Assembly: GCF_029537375.1 (NCBI RefSeq)
Contig: NZ_CP120679.1
Coordinates: forward strand, 1,848,001 to 1,912,000
Source of the DNA: Bacillus sp. HSf4
GTDB lineage: Bacteria; Bacillota; Bacilli; Bacillales; Bacillaceae
Length of the DNA: 64,000 nt
Reading direction: 5' to 3'
Shown here: positions 19,778 through 30,838 of the stretch, piece after piece
Layout of the letters: every line of letters starts with the position of its first letter
How positions within the stretch are numbered: the first letter of the stretch is position 1
Made by a program: the position numbers and the translations under genes
The notes under the pieces: generated by a model
Seen by the model: only the letters and a program-made list of their open reading frames with translations
Database searches by the model: none
What the model was told of the DNA's origin: nothing

Positions 19778-20992
19778 TTGAAAATCATCGTTCAAAAATT
19801 TGGAGGAACGTCTGTAAAGGACGACCGAGGCAGAAAACTCGCTTTAAGCCATATCCAAGGTGCGGTCAATGAAGGATACAAAGCGGTTGTTGTCGTATCG
19901 GCGATGGGCCGGAAAGGCGACCCGTATGCAACCGATTCATTGCTTGAGCTGCTATACGGCGGTCAGGATGCGATTACCGAGCGGGAGCAGGATATGCTCT
20001 TGTCATGCGGTGAAACGATCTCTTCTGTTGTATTTGCGAGCATGCTTTTGGAAAACGGAATTAAAGCCGCGGCTTTAACAGGTGCACAGGCCGGGTTTTT
20101 AACGGATAACCAGCATACGAACGCCAAAATTCTCGAAATGAAACCGGAGCGTCTTGTCAGCATGCTGGCCGAACATGATGCGGTTGTCGTCGCCGGTTTT
20201 CAAGGGGCAACTGCAAAAGGCGACATCACAACGATCGGCAGAGGCGGAAGCGATACTTCGGCCGCCGCGCTCGGAGCGGCATTGGATGCGGAATTCATCG
20301 ATATCTTCACAGATGTCGAAGGCGTCATGACCGCAGATCCGCGAATCGTTGAAAAAGCAAAGCCGCTGCCTGTCATTACCTATACGGAAATCTGCAATTT
20401 GGCCTACCAGGGTGCGAAGGTGATCCATCCGAGAGCGGTAGAAATTGCCATGCAGGCAAAGGTGCCGATTCGTGTTCGGTCGACATATTCAAAAGAACCC
20501 GGAACACTTGTAACCAGCCACCATACCTCTAAGGCCGGAAGCGATGTGTTTGAGCGGCTCATCACGGGAATCGCCCATGTAAAAGATGTGACCCAGTTTA
20601 AGGTTCCGGCAAAAGAAGGACAATATAATGTACAGACCGAAGTGTTTAAAGCGATGGCCAATGCTGGGATCAGCGTTGACTTCTTTAATATTACACCAAG
20701 TGAAATTGTATATACGGTCGCCGGAAGCATGACAGACAAGGCGCTCGGGATACTGAAAGATTTGGGCTATGAACCTGTCGTGACGAAAAACTGTGCGAAG
20801 GTCTCAGCAGTCGGTGCCGGTATTATGGGAGTGCCGGGCGTCACCTCAAAAATCGTTACCGCCTTGTCGGAAAAAGGCATTCCGATCCTGCAGTCCGCTG
20901 ACAGCCATACGACGATCTGGGTGCTCGTTCACGAGGAAAATATGGCAACGGCCGTAAACGCTTTGCACGAAGTGTTTGAACTATCAAAATAA
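19778..20992 (+). CDS. dapG: Aspartokinase I
   Basis: A 404-residue aspartate kinase starting at TTG 19778. The kinase domain begins with IIVQKFGGTSVKD; GRGGSDTSAAALGAAL binds ATP/aspartate. The C-terminal third carries tandem ACT domains. In B. subtilis this isozyme is inhibited by diaminopimelate and supplies cell wall and dipicolinate precursors. It is 97 bases after asd and 30 before dapA. Confidence 0.97.
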   Translation: MKIIVQKFGGTSVKDDRGRKLALSHIQGAVNEGYKAVVVVSAMGRKGDPYATDSLLELLYGGQDAITEREQDMLLSCGETISSVVFASMLLENGIKAAALTGAQAGFLTDNQHTNAKILEMKPERLVSMLAEHDAVVVAGFQGATAKGDITTIGRGGSDTSAAALGAALDAEFIDIFTDVEGVMTADPRIVEKAKPLPVITYTEICNLAYQGAKVIHPRAVEIAMQAKVPIRVRSTYSKEPGTLVTSHHTSKAGSDVFERLITGIAHVKDVTQFKVPAKEGQYNVQTEVFKAMANAGISVDFFNITPSEIVYTVAGSMTDKALGILKDLGYEPVVTKNCAKVSAVGAGIMGVPGVTSKIVTALSEKGIPILQSADSHTTIWVLVHEENMATAVNALHEVFELSK

Positions 20993-21022
20993 ATGTGATT
21001 GAATCATGATGAGGTGAAAAAA

Positions 21023-21892
21023 ATGAATTTCGGAAATATTGCAACCGCAATGGTTACGCCTTTTGACAAAAATGAAAACGTCGATTTTCAGAAATTGTCA
21101 AAGCTGATTGATTATTTATTGAACAACGGGACGGATTCCCTTGTTGTCGCAGGAACAACCGGGGAATCGCCGACACTGTCTGAAGAAGAAAAAGTCGCGC
21201 TCTTTCAACATTCGGTTAAGGAAGCAGCCGGCCGCGCACCTATTATCGCCGGTACGGGGAGCAACAATACGAAGGCTTCCATCAAACTGACAAAAAAAGC
21301 GGAGGAAGCCGGAGTAGACGCCGTGATGCTCGTTGTCCCGTACTATAATAAACCTTCCCAGGAAGGAATGTACCGCCACTTCAAAGCGATCGCTGAAGAA
21401 ACATCGCTTCCGGTCATGCTTTATAATGTTCCGGGCAGAACGATGGCTTCACTGGCGCCCGAAACAACGATCCGTCTGGCGGAAATTCCGAATATCGTTG
21501 CGATTAAAGAAGCGAGCGGCGACCTTGATGCGATCACGAAAATCGTTGCGGAAACGCCGGACGATTTTGCCGTGTATTCAGGCGACGACAGCTTGACTTT
21601 GCCGGCTTTGTCCGTGGGAGCGAGGGGAATTGTTTCCGTTGCATCACACATCATCGGACCGGAAATGCAGGAGATGATGAAACATTATATAGACGGGAAT
21701 GCGAAAGAGGCAGCCTTGCTCCATCAAAAGCTGCTTCCGCTGATGAAAGGTCTTTTCGCCGCTCCGAATCCGTCTCCTTTAAAGACGGCTCTTCAGCTGA
21801 AGGGTCTTGACGTCGGTTCTGTCAGACTCCCATTAATTCCGCTAAATGAAGAAGAGCGACTCCATTTAAGCAGCCTGATGAACAGTTTGTAA
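21023..21892 (+). CDS. dapA: 4-hydroxy-tetrahydrodipicolinate synthase
   Basis: A 289-residue class I aldolase. The ATG at 21023 (MNFGNIATAMVTPFD) is preferred over ATG 20999 (eight more codons) because GAGGTGA lies just before it. The Schiff-base Lys is in VAIKEASGD, Tyr133 is in MLYNVPGRT, and the pyruvate-binding GTTGESPTLS loop is present. It condenses pyruvate with aspartate semialdehyde. Its product feeds both lysine and, through DpaAB, dipicolinate. Confidence 0.97.
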   Translation: MNFGNIATAMVTPFDKNENVDFQKLSKLIDYLLNNGTDSLVVAGTTGESPTLSEEEKVALFQHSVKEAAGRAPIIAGTGSNNTKASIKLTKKAEEAGVDAVMLVVPYYNKPSQEGMYRHFKAIAEETSLPVMLYNVPGRTMASLAPETTIRLAEIPNIVAIKEASGDLDAITKIVAETPDDFAVYSGDDSLTLPALSVGARGIVSVASHIIGPEMQEMMKHYIDGNAKEAALLHQKLLPLMKGLFAAPNPSPLKTALQLKGLDVGSVRLPLIPLNEEERLHLSSLMNSL

Positions 21893-21961
21893 AAGGAGTA
21901 CGGACGAAAACGGTCATTCTCTTTTGGAGGGGATGGCCGTTTGTCATATACATAATGGTTC

Positions 21962-21991
21962 TTGTTTTCTAAAATTAGATTCAGGTATAAT
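21962..21991 (+). promoter_or_regulatory. Sigma-A promoter of rnjB
   Basis: TTGTTT (21962-21967), 18 bases, TATAAT (21986-21991). It lies 47 bases before the TTG start of rnjB. Confidence 0.7.
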
Positions 21992-22038
21992 AGGGACAAG
22001 TGATGATGGACGGGTACTTAGATTAGGAGGATTACAAT

Positions 22039-23703
22039 TTGAAAAAAAATACAGAAGCTATTAGAATCATCGCCTTAGGTGGCGTCGGGGAGATCGGAAA
22101 AAACCTTTATGTCATTGAAATCGACTCTGACATATTCGTGGTTGACGCCGGACTCATGCATCCAGAAAATGAAATGCTGGGAATCGATGTGGTCATCCCG
22201 GACATTTCATATTTAATCGAACGAGCTGACCGCGTGAAGGCGATTTTTCTGACACACGGACACGAAGAAAACATCGGGGGCGTTTTTTACTGCCTGAACA
22301 AACTATCTGTGCCTGTTTACGGAACGAAGCTGACACTTGCCCTTTTAAAAGAAACGTTAAAGCAGTACGGCTCCAATAAAAAAGCCGATTTAAGAGAAGT
22401 CCACTCCAAGTCGGTGATTACATTTGAATCAACGAAAGTATCATTTTTCAGGACAAACCACAGCATCCCGGATTCCGTCGGTGTCAGTTTTAAAACATCT
22501 CTCGGATCCATCGTGTGCACTGGGGATTTCAAATTTGACCAAACACCGGTTTTAAATCAGACCAGTGATATCGGTGAAATCGCCAAAATCGGCAACAGCG
22601 GTGTCCTGTGTCTGCTTTCTGACAGCGCCAATGCGGAAAAACCGGGCTATACGCCTTCAGAGGCCGTTGTCGGCGGCGAGATTTCCGATGTGATGTATAA
22701 CGCTGAAAACCGTGTGATCATTGCTGCATTCGCATCAAACTTCAACCGCATTCAGCAGGTGATTGATGCGGCGTTGCAAAACGGCAGAAAGCTTGCGGTT
22801 TCCGGAAAAAACATCTCCTCCATTTTGCAGCTTGCCATCAAGCTTGGCTATGTAACGGCTGACGAGGATATGTTCATTCCTGTCCAGGAAGTCAAAAAAC
22901 ATCCGAAAAAAGAAGTCGCCATTTTGACAGGAGACAATCATGGAGAACCGCTGGCTGCATTGACAAGAATCGCAAAACAAGGGCATAAACAGCTTGATAT
23001 TGAAGAAGGAGATACGGTTTTAATCGCCTCCTCTCCGGTGCCGGGCCAGGAATTGGTCTATTCCAAAGCCGTCGATCTATTGACAAGAGCGGGCGCACAA
23101 GTCGTGTTCGCACAAAAGCGCGTCCATGTATCAGGCCACGGTTGCCAGGAAGAGCTGAAGCTGATGCTGAACCTGCTGAAGCCGAAGTATTTAATCCCTG
23201 TAAACGGCGAATACAGAATGCAAAAAGCACACTCCAAGCTGGCTGAAGAAATCGGGATGAAGAGAAGCGACATTTTCCTTGTCGAAAAAGGCGATGTTGT
23301 TGAGTTCCGCGGCCAAAACGTCAAAATCGGCGATAAGGTGCAATCAGGCAACATCCTGATCGACGGACTCGGTGTCGGCGATATCGGCAACATCGTGCTC
23401 AGAGACCGGCGCCTTCTTTCCCAGGACGGAATCTTAATCGTTGTCATTACCCTTGATAAAAAGAAAAAACATCTTGTATCAGGACCCGAAATTATCACGA
23501 GAGGTTTTGTCTATGTCAGGGAATCAGAAGAGCTGATCGTTGAAGCGACAGAGCTTGTCAGGGAAATCGTGAAAGAAAGCACGGAAAACGCAGTCGTCGA
23601 ATGGTCTGCGCTAAAACAGACGATGCGCGACGCATTGAATCAATTCTTATATGAAAGAACGAAACGAAAACCAATGATCATCCCAATCATCATGGAAGTA
23701 TAA
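22039..23703 (+). CDS. rnjB: Ribonuclease J2
   Basis: A 554-residue metallo-beta-lactamase/beta-CASP nuclease starting at TTG 22039 after TAGGAGG. The first metal motif reads HGHEENIGG rather than the HGHEDHIGG of RNase J1, which identifies the J2 paralogue and implies weak catalysis. The beta-CASP domain and C-terminal domain are complete ([19 protein letters not shown]). It pairs with RNase J1 in 5'-dependent RNA decay. Confidence 0.96.
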   Translation: MKKNTEAIRIIALGGVGEIGKNLYVIEIDSDIFVVDAGLMHPENEMLGIDVVIPDISYLIERADRVKAIFLTHGHEENIGGVFYCLNKLSVPVYGTKLTLALLKETLKQYGSNKKADLREVHSKSVITFESTKVSFFRTNHSIPDSVGVSFKTSLGSIVCTGDFKFDQTPVLNQTSDIGEIAKIGNSGVLCLLSDSANAEKPGYTPSEAVVGGEISDVMYNAENRVIIAAFASNFNRIQQVIDAALQNGRKLAVSGKNISSILQLAIKLGYVTADEDMFIPVQEVKKHPKKEVAILTGDNHGEPLAALTRIAKQGHKQLDIEEGDTVLIASSPVPGQELVYSKAVDLLTRAGAQVVFAQKRVHVSGHGCQEELKLMLNLLKPKYLIPVNGEYRMQKAHSKLAEEIGMKRSDIFLVEKGDVVEFRGQNVKIGDKVQSGNILIDGLGVGDIGNIVLRDRRLLSQDGILIVVITLDKKKKHLVSGPEIITRGFVYVRESEELIVEATELVREIVKESTENAVVEWSALKQTMRDALNQFLYERTKRKPMIIPIIMEV

Positions 23704-23731
23704 AACCAAGAGGATCCCTCTTGGTTTTTTA
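23704..23731 (+). terminator. Intrinsic terminator of rnjB
   Basis: AACCAAGAGG (23704-23713) pairs with CCTCTTGGTT (23717-23726), with a T-run continuing. Confidence 0.92.
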
Positions 23732-23794
23732 CATTGTATGAAAAAACCGCCACTGTCCATAATACAAAAGAAACTCGAGAAAGAGGTGAACCAG

Positions 23795-24541
23795 ATGGAC
23801 TCAAACCCGATACAAAACGGGGACGGCCAAGGGGAGCAGCCGGCCAAACAGGACGGAAAAGACAATCTCGTCAACAAAATTCAGCAGCTTGGCCAAACGT
23901 CGCTTCCGCAAATGGGACAGGACTCAAACATCCACTGCCTGACCATCATCGGGCAAATTGAAGGTCATGTTCAGCTTCCTCCCCAAAATAAAACAACAAA
24001 GTATGAACACGTGATTCCCCAGATTGTCGCAGTTGAACAAAATCCTAAAATCGAAGGGCTCCTCATCATCTTAAATACTGTGGGCGGTGATGTTGAAGCG
24101 GGATTGGCGATAGCGGAAATGCTGGCGTCCCTGTCAAAACCGACCGTGTCAATCGTGCTCGGCGGCGGCCATTCGATCGGTGTTCCAATCGCGGTTTCCT
24201 GTGATCACAGCTATATCGCTGAGACCGCGACGATGACGATCCATCCGGTCAGACTGACAGGACTAGTCATCGGTGTTCCGCAAACATTTGAGTACCTTGA
24301 TAAAATGCAGGAGCGGGTCGTCAACTTTGTCACAAGCCATTCAAATATTTCCGAAGACAAGTTTAAGGAATTGATGTTTTCCAAAGGCAATCTGACGCGT
24401 GACATCGGAACAAATGTCGTCGGAAAAGATGCGGTCGAATACGGGTTGATCGACGAAGCGGGCGGCGTCGGACAGGCGATCAACAAGCTCAATGAATTGA
24501 TTGAACAAAACAGCGGCGGCGAAGAAAGGATGATTCAATGA
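23795..24541 (+). CDS. tepA: TepA, ClpP-like translocation-enhancing protease
   Basis: The ATG at 23795 follows AAGAGGTGA; an upstream in-frame ATG (23738) sits against the rnjB terminator and is rejected. The 248-residue protein has a ClpP/crotonase fold with a likely nucleophile in GGGHSIG and the [15 protein letters not shown] helix. In B. subtilis it is cytosolic and reported to help precursor secretion and degrade signal peptides or SASPs. It overlaps ylzJ by four bases (ATGA). Confidence 0.94.
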   Translation: MDSNPIQNGDGQGEQPAKQDGKDNLVNKIQQLGQTSLPQMGQDSNIHCLTIIGQIEGHVQLPPQNKTTKYEHVIPQIVAVEQNPKIEGLLIILNTVGGDVEAGLAIAEMLASLSKPTVSIVLGGGHSIGVPIAVSCDHSYIAETATMTIHPVRLTGLVIGVPQTFEYLDKMQERVVNFVTSHSNISEDKFKELMFSKGNLTRDIGTNVVGKDAVEYGLIDEAGGVGQAINKLNELIEQNSGGEERMIQ

Positions 24542-24753
24542 TCCTATACACGACCATGCCGCAGGAAGTCATTTTCGCCGGACAGTCGGAAGGGACGAAC
24601 TTAAAGCATATAGAAGTTAACGGCATCCCGCTCCTCGTCGAATTGAACGGAGAAGAAGCCCGGGTGGTTCAGGTACTCAGCACAAATCCGATGGATTTTT
24701 TAAAACAGGAAACGGCGCCCGGACAAACGCTGAAGCTGACATTTTATAAATAG
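24538..24753 (+). CDS. ylzJ: YlzJ, small conserved Bacillus protein
   Basis: A 71-residue protein ([13 protein letters not shown]) whose ATG overlaps the tepA stop codon. It is always found between tepA and spoIIIE in Bacillus. The function is unknown and no motif or membrane segment is seen; the overlap suggests co-translation with TepA. Confidence 0.9.
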   Translation: MILYTTMPQEVIFAGQSEGTNLKHIEVNGIPLLVELNGEEARVVQVLSTNPMDFLKQETAPGQTLKLTFYK

Positions 24754-24776
24754 CTGAAGTGTCGCAAGGATAAATA

Positions 24777-24785
24777 TGCTATAAT
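24777..24785 (+). promoter_or_regulatory. Extended -10 promoter of spoIIIE
   Basis: TGCTATAAT (24777-24785), a perfect extended -10. No good -35 is visible. Confidence 0.6.
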
Positions 24786-24807
24786 AGGGGAATCCAGAGG
24801 TAAAATT

Positions 24808-24839
24808 GCAGCCGGAAACAGGCTGCTTTCTCTTTGTTT
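24808..24839 (+). terminator. Terminator-like leader hairpin upstream of spoIIIE
   Basis: GCAGCC (24808-24813) pairs with GGCTGC (24821-24826), followed by TTTCTCTTTG. It lies between the spoIIIE promoter and gene, so it could attenuate transcription, or could end a transcript from tepA-ylzJ. Confidence 0.6.
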
Positions 24840-24873
24840 TAACATTTTTTACAAAGCAGTAAGGTGATGGAGC

Positions 24874-27213
24874 ATGGCAAAAAGAAAACGAAAATCGAAA
24901 AAGAAACAAAAACAGGTCAAACGGATAAATCTCAAATTTGAATTGTACGGTTTAATTTGCATCGCCATCTCGATTATTGCGATTCTGCAGCTTGGCGTAG
25001 CAGGTCAAACGTTCATTTACATGTTCCGTTTTTTGGCGGGCGAGTGGTTTATTCTCTGTCTGCTTGCTCTCTTTCTAACAGGCGTTTCACTGTTTTGGAA
25101 GAAAAAAACGCCTAGCTTTCTGACGAGAAGGAAAGCGGGGCTTTATTGCATCATTGCAAGCCTTTTGCTTCTTTCCCATGTACAGCTGTTTCAGCATTTG
25201 GCGGAAAGGGGCATGATCCAGTCTCCAAGCGTGATCCAGAACACGTGGGAGCTGTTTATGATGGATGTGGAAGGCAAGGCGGGCTCTCCTGATCTCGGCG
25301 GCGGCATGATTGGAGCGGTGCTGTTTGCGGCATCATATTTTCTGTTCGCATCTGCCGGATCCAAAATCATCGCCATCTTTCTGATTCTGATCGGTCTTTT
25401 ATTGATCACCGACCGTTCGCTGCAAGAGACGCTGATCAAATGGACGGCCCCGGCGGCGTCATTCATTAAAGATCAATGGCGCGCATTTCTGGCCGATCTG
25501 AAGCAATTAAAAAGCCATACAGCGAAAAAGAAATCAGGAAAAAAACGAAAAACGCAGCGGAAGCGAAACACTGCTGAGGAGTCCGGCCTGGAGCCTGAAC
25601 CCGCAGCTGATCCCGATCCGGTGATTCAATCGGAACCGATCATCTCAAGCTTTTCCGACCGTGATGAACAACCGGAGGTGCAGGCTTATGAAGCACCCGA
25701 GCCTGCGGAGGCGGATCCTGAACCGATGCCTTCAGAGAGCCTTGAAACCGCTCCGGAGATTGCGTTTACAGAGCTTGAAAACAAAGACTATCAGCTGCCA
25801 TCCATCAGTTTATTGGATGATCCGAAACATACCGGCCAGCAAACCGACAAAAAAAACATCTATGATAACGCCAGAAAGCTTGAGAGAACGTTCCAAAGCT
25901 TCGGAGTCAAGGCGAAGGTGACACAGGTCCACCTCGGTCCGGCCGTGACAAAGTATGAAGTCTATCCGGACGTCGGCGTCAAAGTGAGCAAGATTGTCAA
26001 TTTAAGTGATGACTTGGCGCTCGCCTTAGCCGCCAAGGATATCCGCATCGAAGCGCCGATACCCGGAAAATCGGCGATCGGAATCGAAGTGCCGAATGCC
26101 GAGGTCGCGATGGTTTCGTTGAAGGAAGTGCTTGAATCCAAGCTCAATGACCGTCCCGATGCAAAGCTGATGATCGGCCTTGGCCGCAATATATCGGGAG
26201 AAGCGGTGTTGGCTGAATTAAATAAGATGCCGCACCTTTTAGTCGCAGGTGCGACGGGAAGCGGAAAAAGCGTCTGTGTCAACGGCATCATCACAAGCAT
26301 TTTAATGAGGGCCAAACCGCATGAAGTGAAGATGATGATGATCGACCCGAAAATGGTCGAACTGAATGTGTATAACGGGATTCCCCATTTGCTCGCGCCT
26401 GTTGTGACAGACCCGAAAAAAGCTTCTCAGGCTTTGAAAAAGGTCGTCAATGAGATGGAACGGCGCTATGAGCTGTTTTCTCACACGGGAACGAGAAACA
26501 TTGAAGGGTACAATGATTATATTAAACGGATGAATGCATCAGAAGAAGCAAAACAGCCGGAGCTTCCATACATTATTGTGATTGTGGACGAGCTTGCCGA
26601 TTTGATGATGGTCGCTTCCTCCGATGTTGAAGACTCCATCACAAGGCTGTCGCAGATGGCCCGCGCTGCCGGAATTCATCTGATCATTGCGACGCAGCGT
26701 CCGTCAGTCGATGTCATCACCGGTGTCATTAAAGCCAATATTCCGTCAAGGATTGCCTTTAGCGTTTCTTCGCAGACAGACTCGAGAACGATTTTGGATA
26801 TGGGAGGAGCTGAGAAGCTTCTCGGAAGAGGGGACATGCTGTTTCTGCCTGTCGGAGCCAACAAGCCGCTTCGCGTACAAGGGGCCTTCTTATCCGATGA
26901 AGAGGTCGAAAAAGTCGTTGACCATGTCATTACACAGCAAAAAGCTCAATACCAGGAGGAAATGATTCCTGAAGAAACGTCAGAGACGCTCAGCGAAGTG
27001 ACGGACGATCTTTACGATGAAGCGGTCGCTCTTGTCGTCAGCATGCAGACGGCATCGGTCTCCATGCTGCAAAGAAGATTCCGCATCGGCTACACACGGG
27101 CCGCCCGGCTGATTGACGCGATGGAGGAAAGGGGAGTCGTTGGTCCTTATGAAGGATCAAAGCCCCGGGAAGTCCTCATGTCTAAAGAACAATATGAAGA
27201 GCTCTCTTCCTAG
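24874..27213 (+). CDS. spoIIIE: DNA translocase SpoIIIE (FtsK family)
   Basis: A 779-residue protein. The N-terminus is very basic ([11 protein letters not shown]), followed by four membrane segments between about 20 and 190. A charged, Glu/Pro-rich linker (about 215-310) follows, then the motor domain with Walker A GATGSGKS at about 459-466 and Walker [12 protein letters not shown]. The C-terminal gamma winged helix ([21 protein letters not shown]) reads the SRS orientation sequences. It pumps the chromosome into the forespore at the sporulation septum. Confidence 0.97.
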   Translation: MAKRKRKSKKKQKQVKRINLKFELYGLICIAISIIAILQLGVAGQTFIYMFRFLAGEWFILCLLALFLTGVSLFWKKKTPSFLTRRKAGLYCIIASLLLLSHVQLFQHLAERGMIQSPSVIQNTWELFMMDVEGKAGSPDLGGGMIGAVLFAASYFLFASAGSKIIAIFLILIGLLLITDRSLQETLIKWTAPAASFIKDQWRAFLADLKQLKSHTAKKKSGKKRKTQRKRNTAEESGLEPEPAADPDPVIQSEPIISSFSDRDEQPEVQAYEAPEPAEADPEPMPSESLETAPEIAFTELENKDYQLPSISLLDDPKHTGQQTDKKNIYDNARKLERTFQSFGVKAKVTQVHLGPAVTKYEVYPDVGVKVSKIVNLSDDLALALAAKDIRIEAPIPGKSAIGIEVPNAEVAMVSLKEVLESKLNDRPDAKLMIGLGRNISGEAVLAELNKMPHLLVAGATGSGKSVCVNGIITSILMRAKPHEVKMMMIDPKMVELNVYNGIPHLLAPVVTDPKKASQALKKVVNEMERRYELFSHTGTRNIEGYNDYIKRMNASEEAKQPELPYIIVIVDELADLMMVASSDVEDSITRLSQMARAAGIHLIIATQRPSVDVITGVIKANIPSRIAFSVSSQTDSRTILDMGGAEKLLGRGDMLFLPVGANKPLRVQGAFLSDEEVEKVVDHVITQQKAQYQEEMIPEETSETLSEVTDDLYDEAVALVVSMQTASVSMLQRRFRIGYTRAARLIDAMEERGVVGPYEGSKPREVLMSKEQYEELSS

Positions 27214-27235
27214 GTGGAAGAGAGCTCTGTTTAAA
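27198..27235 (+). terminator. Terminator overlapping the end of spoIIIE
   Basis: AGAGCTCTCTTCC (27198-27210) pairs perfectly with GGAAGAGAGCTCT (27216-27228), followed by GTTT. The first arm lies in the last codons of spoIIIE and the stop codon is in the loop. Confidence 0.85.
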
Positions 27236-27356
27236 ATAAAAACATTATGTAAACTAGTGCATGATAAAACGTCTATTTATTTATTTGACAAAACATGATA
27301 TAGTTATCCTCAATTAAAGGTATTTTGAATCTGATCTGGTCAGACGGAGGGAAAAC

Positions 27357-28082
27357 ATGTCGATTAAAGCTGACAATCAACATTTATGTCTAAAAGTGAT
27401 TGATCGGATAAAAGATGATATTCAAAATGGCGTCTACCGCGAAAATGAACAGCTCCCCTCTGAATTCGAGCTGTCTAAAATGTTGGGCGTCACGAGAGCG
27501 GCTCTCAAAGAAGCGCTCAGAATCCTCGAAGAAGAAAACGTCCTCATCAGAAGGCATGGCGTCGGCACTTTTGTGAACGCCAAACCTTTGTTTCTCTCAG
27601 GTATTGAGCAGCTGAACAGCGTGACGAAAATGATCGAACAGGCAAACATGACACCCGGAACCATTTTTATGTCCTCACAGGTGACAGACCCGACGGAAGA
27701 AGATATGCTCTGCTTTCAGCACCCTGAAGATAGCGACATATTTTTGCTTGAGCGGGTGAGAACGGCAAATGGATCACCTGTTGTCTACTGTCTAGATAAA
27801 ATTCCGACGTCGATTTTGCCGAAAGGCTTTTCACATGAACAGGAATCGATGTTTGAATGGCTGGAGAACAAATCGGGAGCAGTCATCAGCTATGCGGTTG
27901 CCGACATTGTGCCAATCGGCTACCATGATACGGTCTCGCAAATCCTTGAGTGTGATCCGGAAACCGCTCTTTTATTGTTGAAGCAGATTCATTATGATCA
28001 AAATGACAGGCCGGTACTATATTCATTAAACTATTTCAGGGCTGATAAATTCAGGTTTCACGTCGTCAGAAAACGTTTTTGA
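27357..28082 (+). CDS. ymfC: GntR/HutC-family transcription regulator YmfC
   Basis: A 241-residue protein. The N-terminal winged helix has the GntR pattern [32 protein letters not shown] (split across two helices), followed by a UTRA effector domain (residues about 90-235, ending [16 protein letters not shown]). The ligand is unknown. It sits directly before the exporter gene ymfD and may regulate it; that is inference from position. TGATATAGT at 27296-27304 is a plausible extended -10. Confidence 0.93.
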   Translation: MSIKADNQHLCLKVIDRIKDDIQNGVYRENEQLPSEFELSKMLGVTRAALKEALRILEEENVLIRRHGVGTFVNAKPLFLSGIEQLNSVTKMIEQANMTPGTIFMSSQVTDPTEEDMLCFQHPEDSDIFLLERVRTANGSPVVYCLDKIPTSILPKGFSHEQESMFEWLENKSGAVISYAVADIVPIGYHDTVSQILECDPETALLLLKQIHYDQNDRPVLYSLNYFRADKFRFHVVRKRF

Positions 28083-28191
28083 TAAAGACAGGCGCTAAAG
28101 ATAGGCGGCTGTTTTTTGCTGTGCCTACATAAACTTACCTGCAGCAACCCATACTAATGGATGGAAATCCTAATGAATTGGGTGAAAAAAG

Positions 28192-29415
28192 GTGAGCAAA
28201 AAAAAAGGTGTTAAAAGCATTGTCGCGCTGTCGTCTGTCCCGCTTGTCATGACGCTCGGCAACTCGATGCTGATCCCGGTTCTGCCGGTGATTGAAAAAA
28301 AACTAAACATTTCTTCGTTTCAAGTGTCTTTGATCATCACGGTTTATTCTATTGTTGCGATTATATGTATACCGATAACAGGCTATTTGTCCGATAGGTT
28401 TGGCAGAAAAAAGGTCATGCTTCCATGTCTTGTCATTGCCGGAGCGGGAGGCGCTCTCGCAGGCTTTGCTGCACCTTTTTTCAAAGAGCCGTATGCGATG
28501 ATTTTGGCTGGGCGGGTGCTGCAAGGCATCGGTTCGGCAGGTGCCGCTCCGGTCGTCATGCCGTTTATCGGCGATTTGTTTCAAAACGATGAAGACATCA
28601 GTGCGGGACTTGGCGACATCGAGACGGCAAACACCGCCGGAAAAGTATTGAGCCCGATCTTAGGGGCTTTTTTAGCATCATGGGTCTGGTTTATGCCGTT
28701 TTGGTTTATTCCCGTCGTGTCGCTCGCCAGCTTTTTTCTCGTGCTGTTTTTTGTCCCGAAGCCGAAGGAAAAAGGCGCCGATTCGAAATCTTTTATAGAT
28801 TTCTCAAAAAATGTTCAGCAGATTTTCAAACGGGAAGGGCGCTGGCTGGTGTCCATCTTTTTGATCGGCGGGATCATCATGTTTCTTTTATTCGGGGTGC
28901 TGTTTTACCTCTCCGACAATCTGGAGAAAAAATATCAGATTGACGGGATCATAAAAGGAGCGCTGCTCAGCATTCCGCTGCTGTTTCTCTCCGTCAGCTC
29001 TTACCTTGCCGGAAAGCTGATCGGAAACAATAAAATCAGAATGAAAATATGCGTTCTCATCGGGATGATCCTGCTTGCCCTGTCTTTCGGGGGATTATGG
29101 TGGAACCACAGCTTTTATCCGCTGTTTTTATTTATGACGGTCGGAGGCATCGGCATCGGGGTCGCCCTTCCTTCGCTTGATGCTTTGATAACAGAGGGGA
29201 TTGAAAAAGAAGAACGCGGAACGATTTCGTCATTTTACAACAGCATGCGGTTTATCGGAGTGGCACTCGGACCGCCGGTATTTGCTTACATGATGACGAA
29301 TGCCGACCGGTTGATTTTCATTGTGTCTCTTCTTTGCAGCCTCGCCGCTGTCGCTCTCGTGCTCTTTAACATTGATCCGAAGAAAGATGAGAATGAAGCG
29401 GTCAAAACGGTGTAA
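28192..29415 (+). CDS. ymfD: MFS exporter YmfD (bacillibactin/multidrug efflux type)
   Basis: A 407-residue 12-segment major facilitator with the family loop motif GYLSDRFGRKKVMLP after helix 2 and the drug-exporter helix 5 pattern GLGDIETANTAGKVLSPILGAFLASW. The start is GTG 28192. The B. subtilis orthologue has been linked to export of the siderophore bacillibactin. An intrinsic terminator follows. Confidence 0.92.
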   Translation: MSKKKGVKSIVALSSVPLVMTLGNSMLIPVLPVIEKKLNISSFQVSLIITVYSIVAIICIPITGYLSDRFGRKKVMLPCLVIAGAGGALAGFAAPFFKEPYAMILAGRVLQGIGSAGAAPVVMPFIGDLFQNDEDISAGLGDIETANTAGKVLSPILGAFLASWVWFMPFWFIPVVSLASFFLVLFFVPKPKEKGADSKSFIDFSKNVQQIFKREGRWLVSIFLIGGIIMFLLFGVLFYLSDNLEKKYQIDGIIKGALLSIPLLFLSVSSYLAGKLIGNNKIRMKICVLIGMILLALSFGGLWWNHSFYPLFLFMTVGGIGIGVALPSLDALITEGIEKEERGTISSFYNSMRFIGVALGPPVFAYMMTNADRLIFIVSLLCSLAAVALVLFNIDPKKDENEAVKTV

Positions 29416-29436
29416 ATCTGCACCGTTCTTTTTTTG
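29406..29436 (+). terminator. Intrinsic terminator of ymfD
   Basis: AACGGTG (29406-29412) pairs with CACCGTT (29421-29427), followed by CTTTTTTT. The first arm covers the end of the coding sequence. Confidence 0.85.
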
Positions 29437-29470
29437 GCGAGGTTTTTAGTTTCCTTAAATCTCCTCCAGT

Positions 29471-29479
29471 TGATATAAT
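29471..29479 (+). promoter_or_regulatory. Extended -10 promoter of ymfF-ymfH
   Basis: TGATATAAT (29471-29479), with only a weak -35 (TTCCTT, 29451-29456). Confidence 0.55.
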
Positions 29480-29557
29480 TACAACCAAACGGCCTGAGAA
29501 GCATATGGTCGAATCGGGTCATAATACATAATATAAAAAGGACGAAGGAGGTTCTTC

Positions 29558-30838
29558 ATGACATATCTGAATGAAATAAAAGGAAAACATCGCGGGGTCA
29601 CAAGCCATATCGTGAAGACGGAAAAGTTTAAAACCGTTTCCATTACTTTTAAAATGCTCGCCCCTTTAACAAAAGTAGACGTGACTAACCGGGCTCTTTT
29701 TCCGCATGTGCTCCTGCGGGGAACAAGCAGGCATCCGAAAACGGCTGACCTCAGGACGTACCTTGACGAGCTTTACGGCACTTCTGTATCGGCTGACCTC
29801 TCCAAAAAAGGGGAACAGCACGTCATTACGTTCCGCCTGGATATCGCCAATGAAAAATATTTAAAGGACCAGACGCCGCTTTTGGAAAAAGGAATGGAGC
29901 TTTTGTCCGACATTATTTTTTCGCCGGCGCTTGAGGGAGGGGTTTTTAAACCTGATTATGTCTCCCAGGAGAAACGCACATTAAAACAAAGAATTCAGGC
30001 CGTCTACAATGATAAAATGCGCTACTCGAACCTGAGGCTTATTCAGGAAATGTGCAAAGATGAGCCTTACTCCCTGCATGTGAACGGAGAGCTTGATGAT
30101 GTGGACGGCATCACGCCAGAGAGCCTGTATCAAGCGTATACTAAGGCAATTGCGGAAGATCAGCTCGACATTTACGTCGTAGGGGATGTTGACGAAAACC
30201 AAGCCGATCAGTACATTGCAAACTATTTCAAAACGAAAGAGCGAAGTGCACCGGCAGCCGCCCAGATCGAGCGCAATCACACGCCGGAGCCAAGGGAAGT
30301 TGTTGAGGATGCGGATGTCAAACAGGGCAAGCTGAACATGGGCTTTCGGACCAACACGTTTTTTACAGACGATGACTATCCGGCACTGCAGCTTTTCAAC
30401 GGCCTGTTCGGCGGCTTCTCCCATTCCAAGCTGTTTATGAATGTCAGAGAAAAAGCGAGCCTTGCCTATTATGCGGCCTCCAGAATCGAAAGCTTCAAAG
30501 GGCTTTTAATGGTCATGTCAGGTATTGAAGTCGCCAATTATCAAAAAGCCGTCGACATCATCAAGGAACAGTTCCAGGAGATGAAAAAAGGCAGCTTTAC
30601 GGAAGAGGCGATCAGCCAGACGAAAGCGGTCATTAAAAATCAGATTCTTGAAACCCTTGATACACCTTACGGCTTAGTCGAATTCATTTATCAGCAGGCT
30701 GCCGCCCAAACCGAATTTTCTTTGGAGGAATGGCTTGACCGGATTGACAATGTCACCAAGGACGAGATTGTTGAGGTCGGTCAGAAAATCGAATTGGATA
30801 CAACGTACTTTCTGAAAGGGACGGAGGGAGCATCTTGA
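29558..30838 (+). CDS. ymfF: YmfF, M16-like protein without the zinc motif
   Basis: A 426-residue protein with two M16 peptidase-like halves (GGFSHSKLFMNVREKASLAYY marks the second). At the place of HxxEH it reads HVLLRGTSRH, so zinc ligands are missing and it is predicted to be a non-catalytic partner. It overlaps ymfH by four bases (TTGA), consistent with a heterodimer of an inactive and an active subunit, as in AlbE/AlbF or PqqF-like pairs. The ATG follows GAAGGAGG. Confidence 0.93.
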   Translation: MTYLNEIKGKHRGVTSHIVKTEKFKTVSITFKMLAPLTKVDVTNRALFPHVLLRGTSRHPKTADLRTYLDELYGTSVSADLSKKGEQHVITFRLDIANEKYLKDQTPLLEKGMELLSDIIFSPALEGGVFKPDYVSQEKRTLKQRIQAVYNDKMRYSNLRLIQEMCKDEPYSLHVNGELDDVDGITPESLYQAYTKAIAEDQLDIYVVGDVDENQADQYIANYFKTKERSAPAAAQIERNHTPEPREVVEDADVKQGKLNMGFRTNTFFTDDDYPALQLFNGLFGGFSHSKLFMNVREKASLAYYAASRIESFKGLLMVMSGIEVANYQKAVDIIKEQFQEMKKGSFTEEAISQTKAVIKNQILETLDTPYGLVEFIYQQAAAQTEFSLEEWLDRIDNVTKDEIVEVGQKIELDTTYFLKGTEGAS

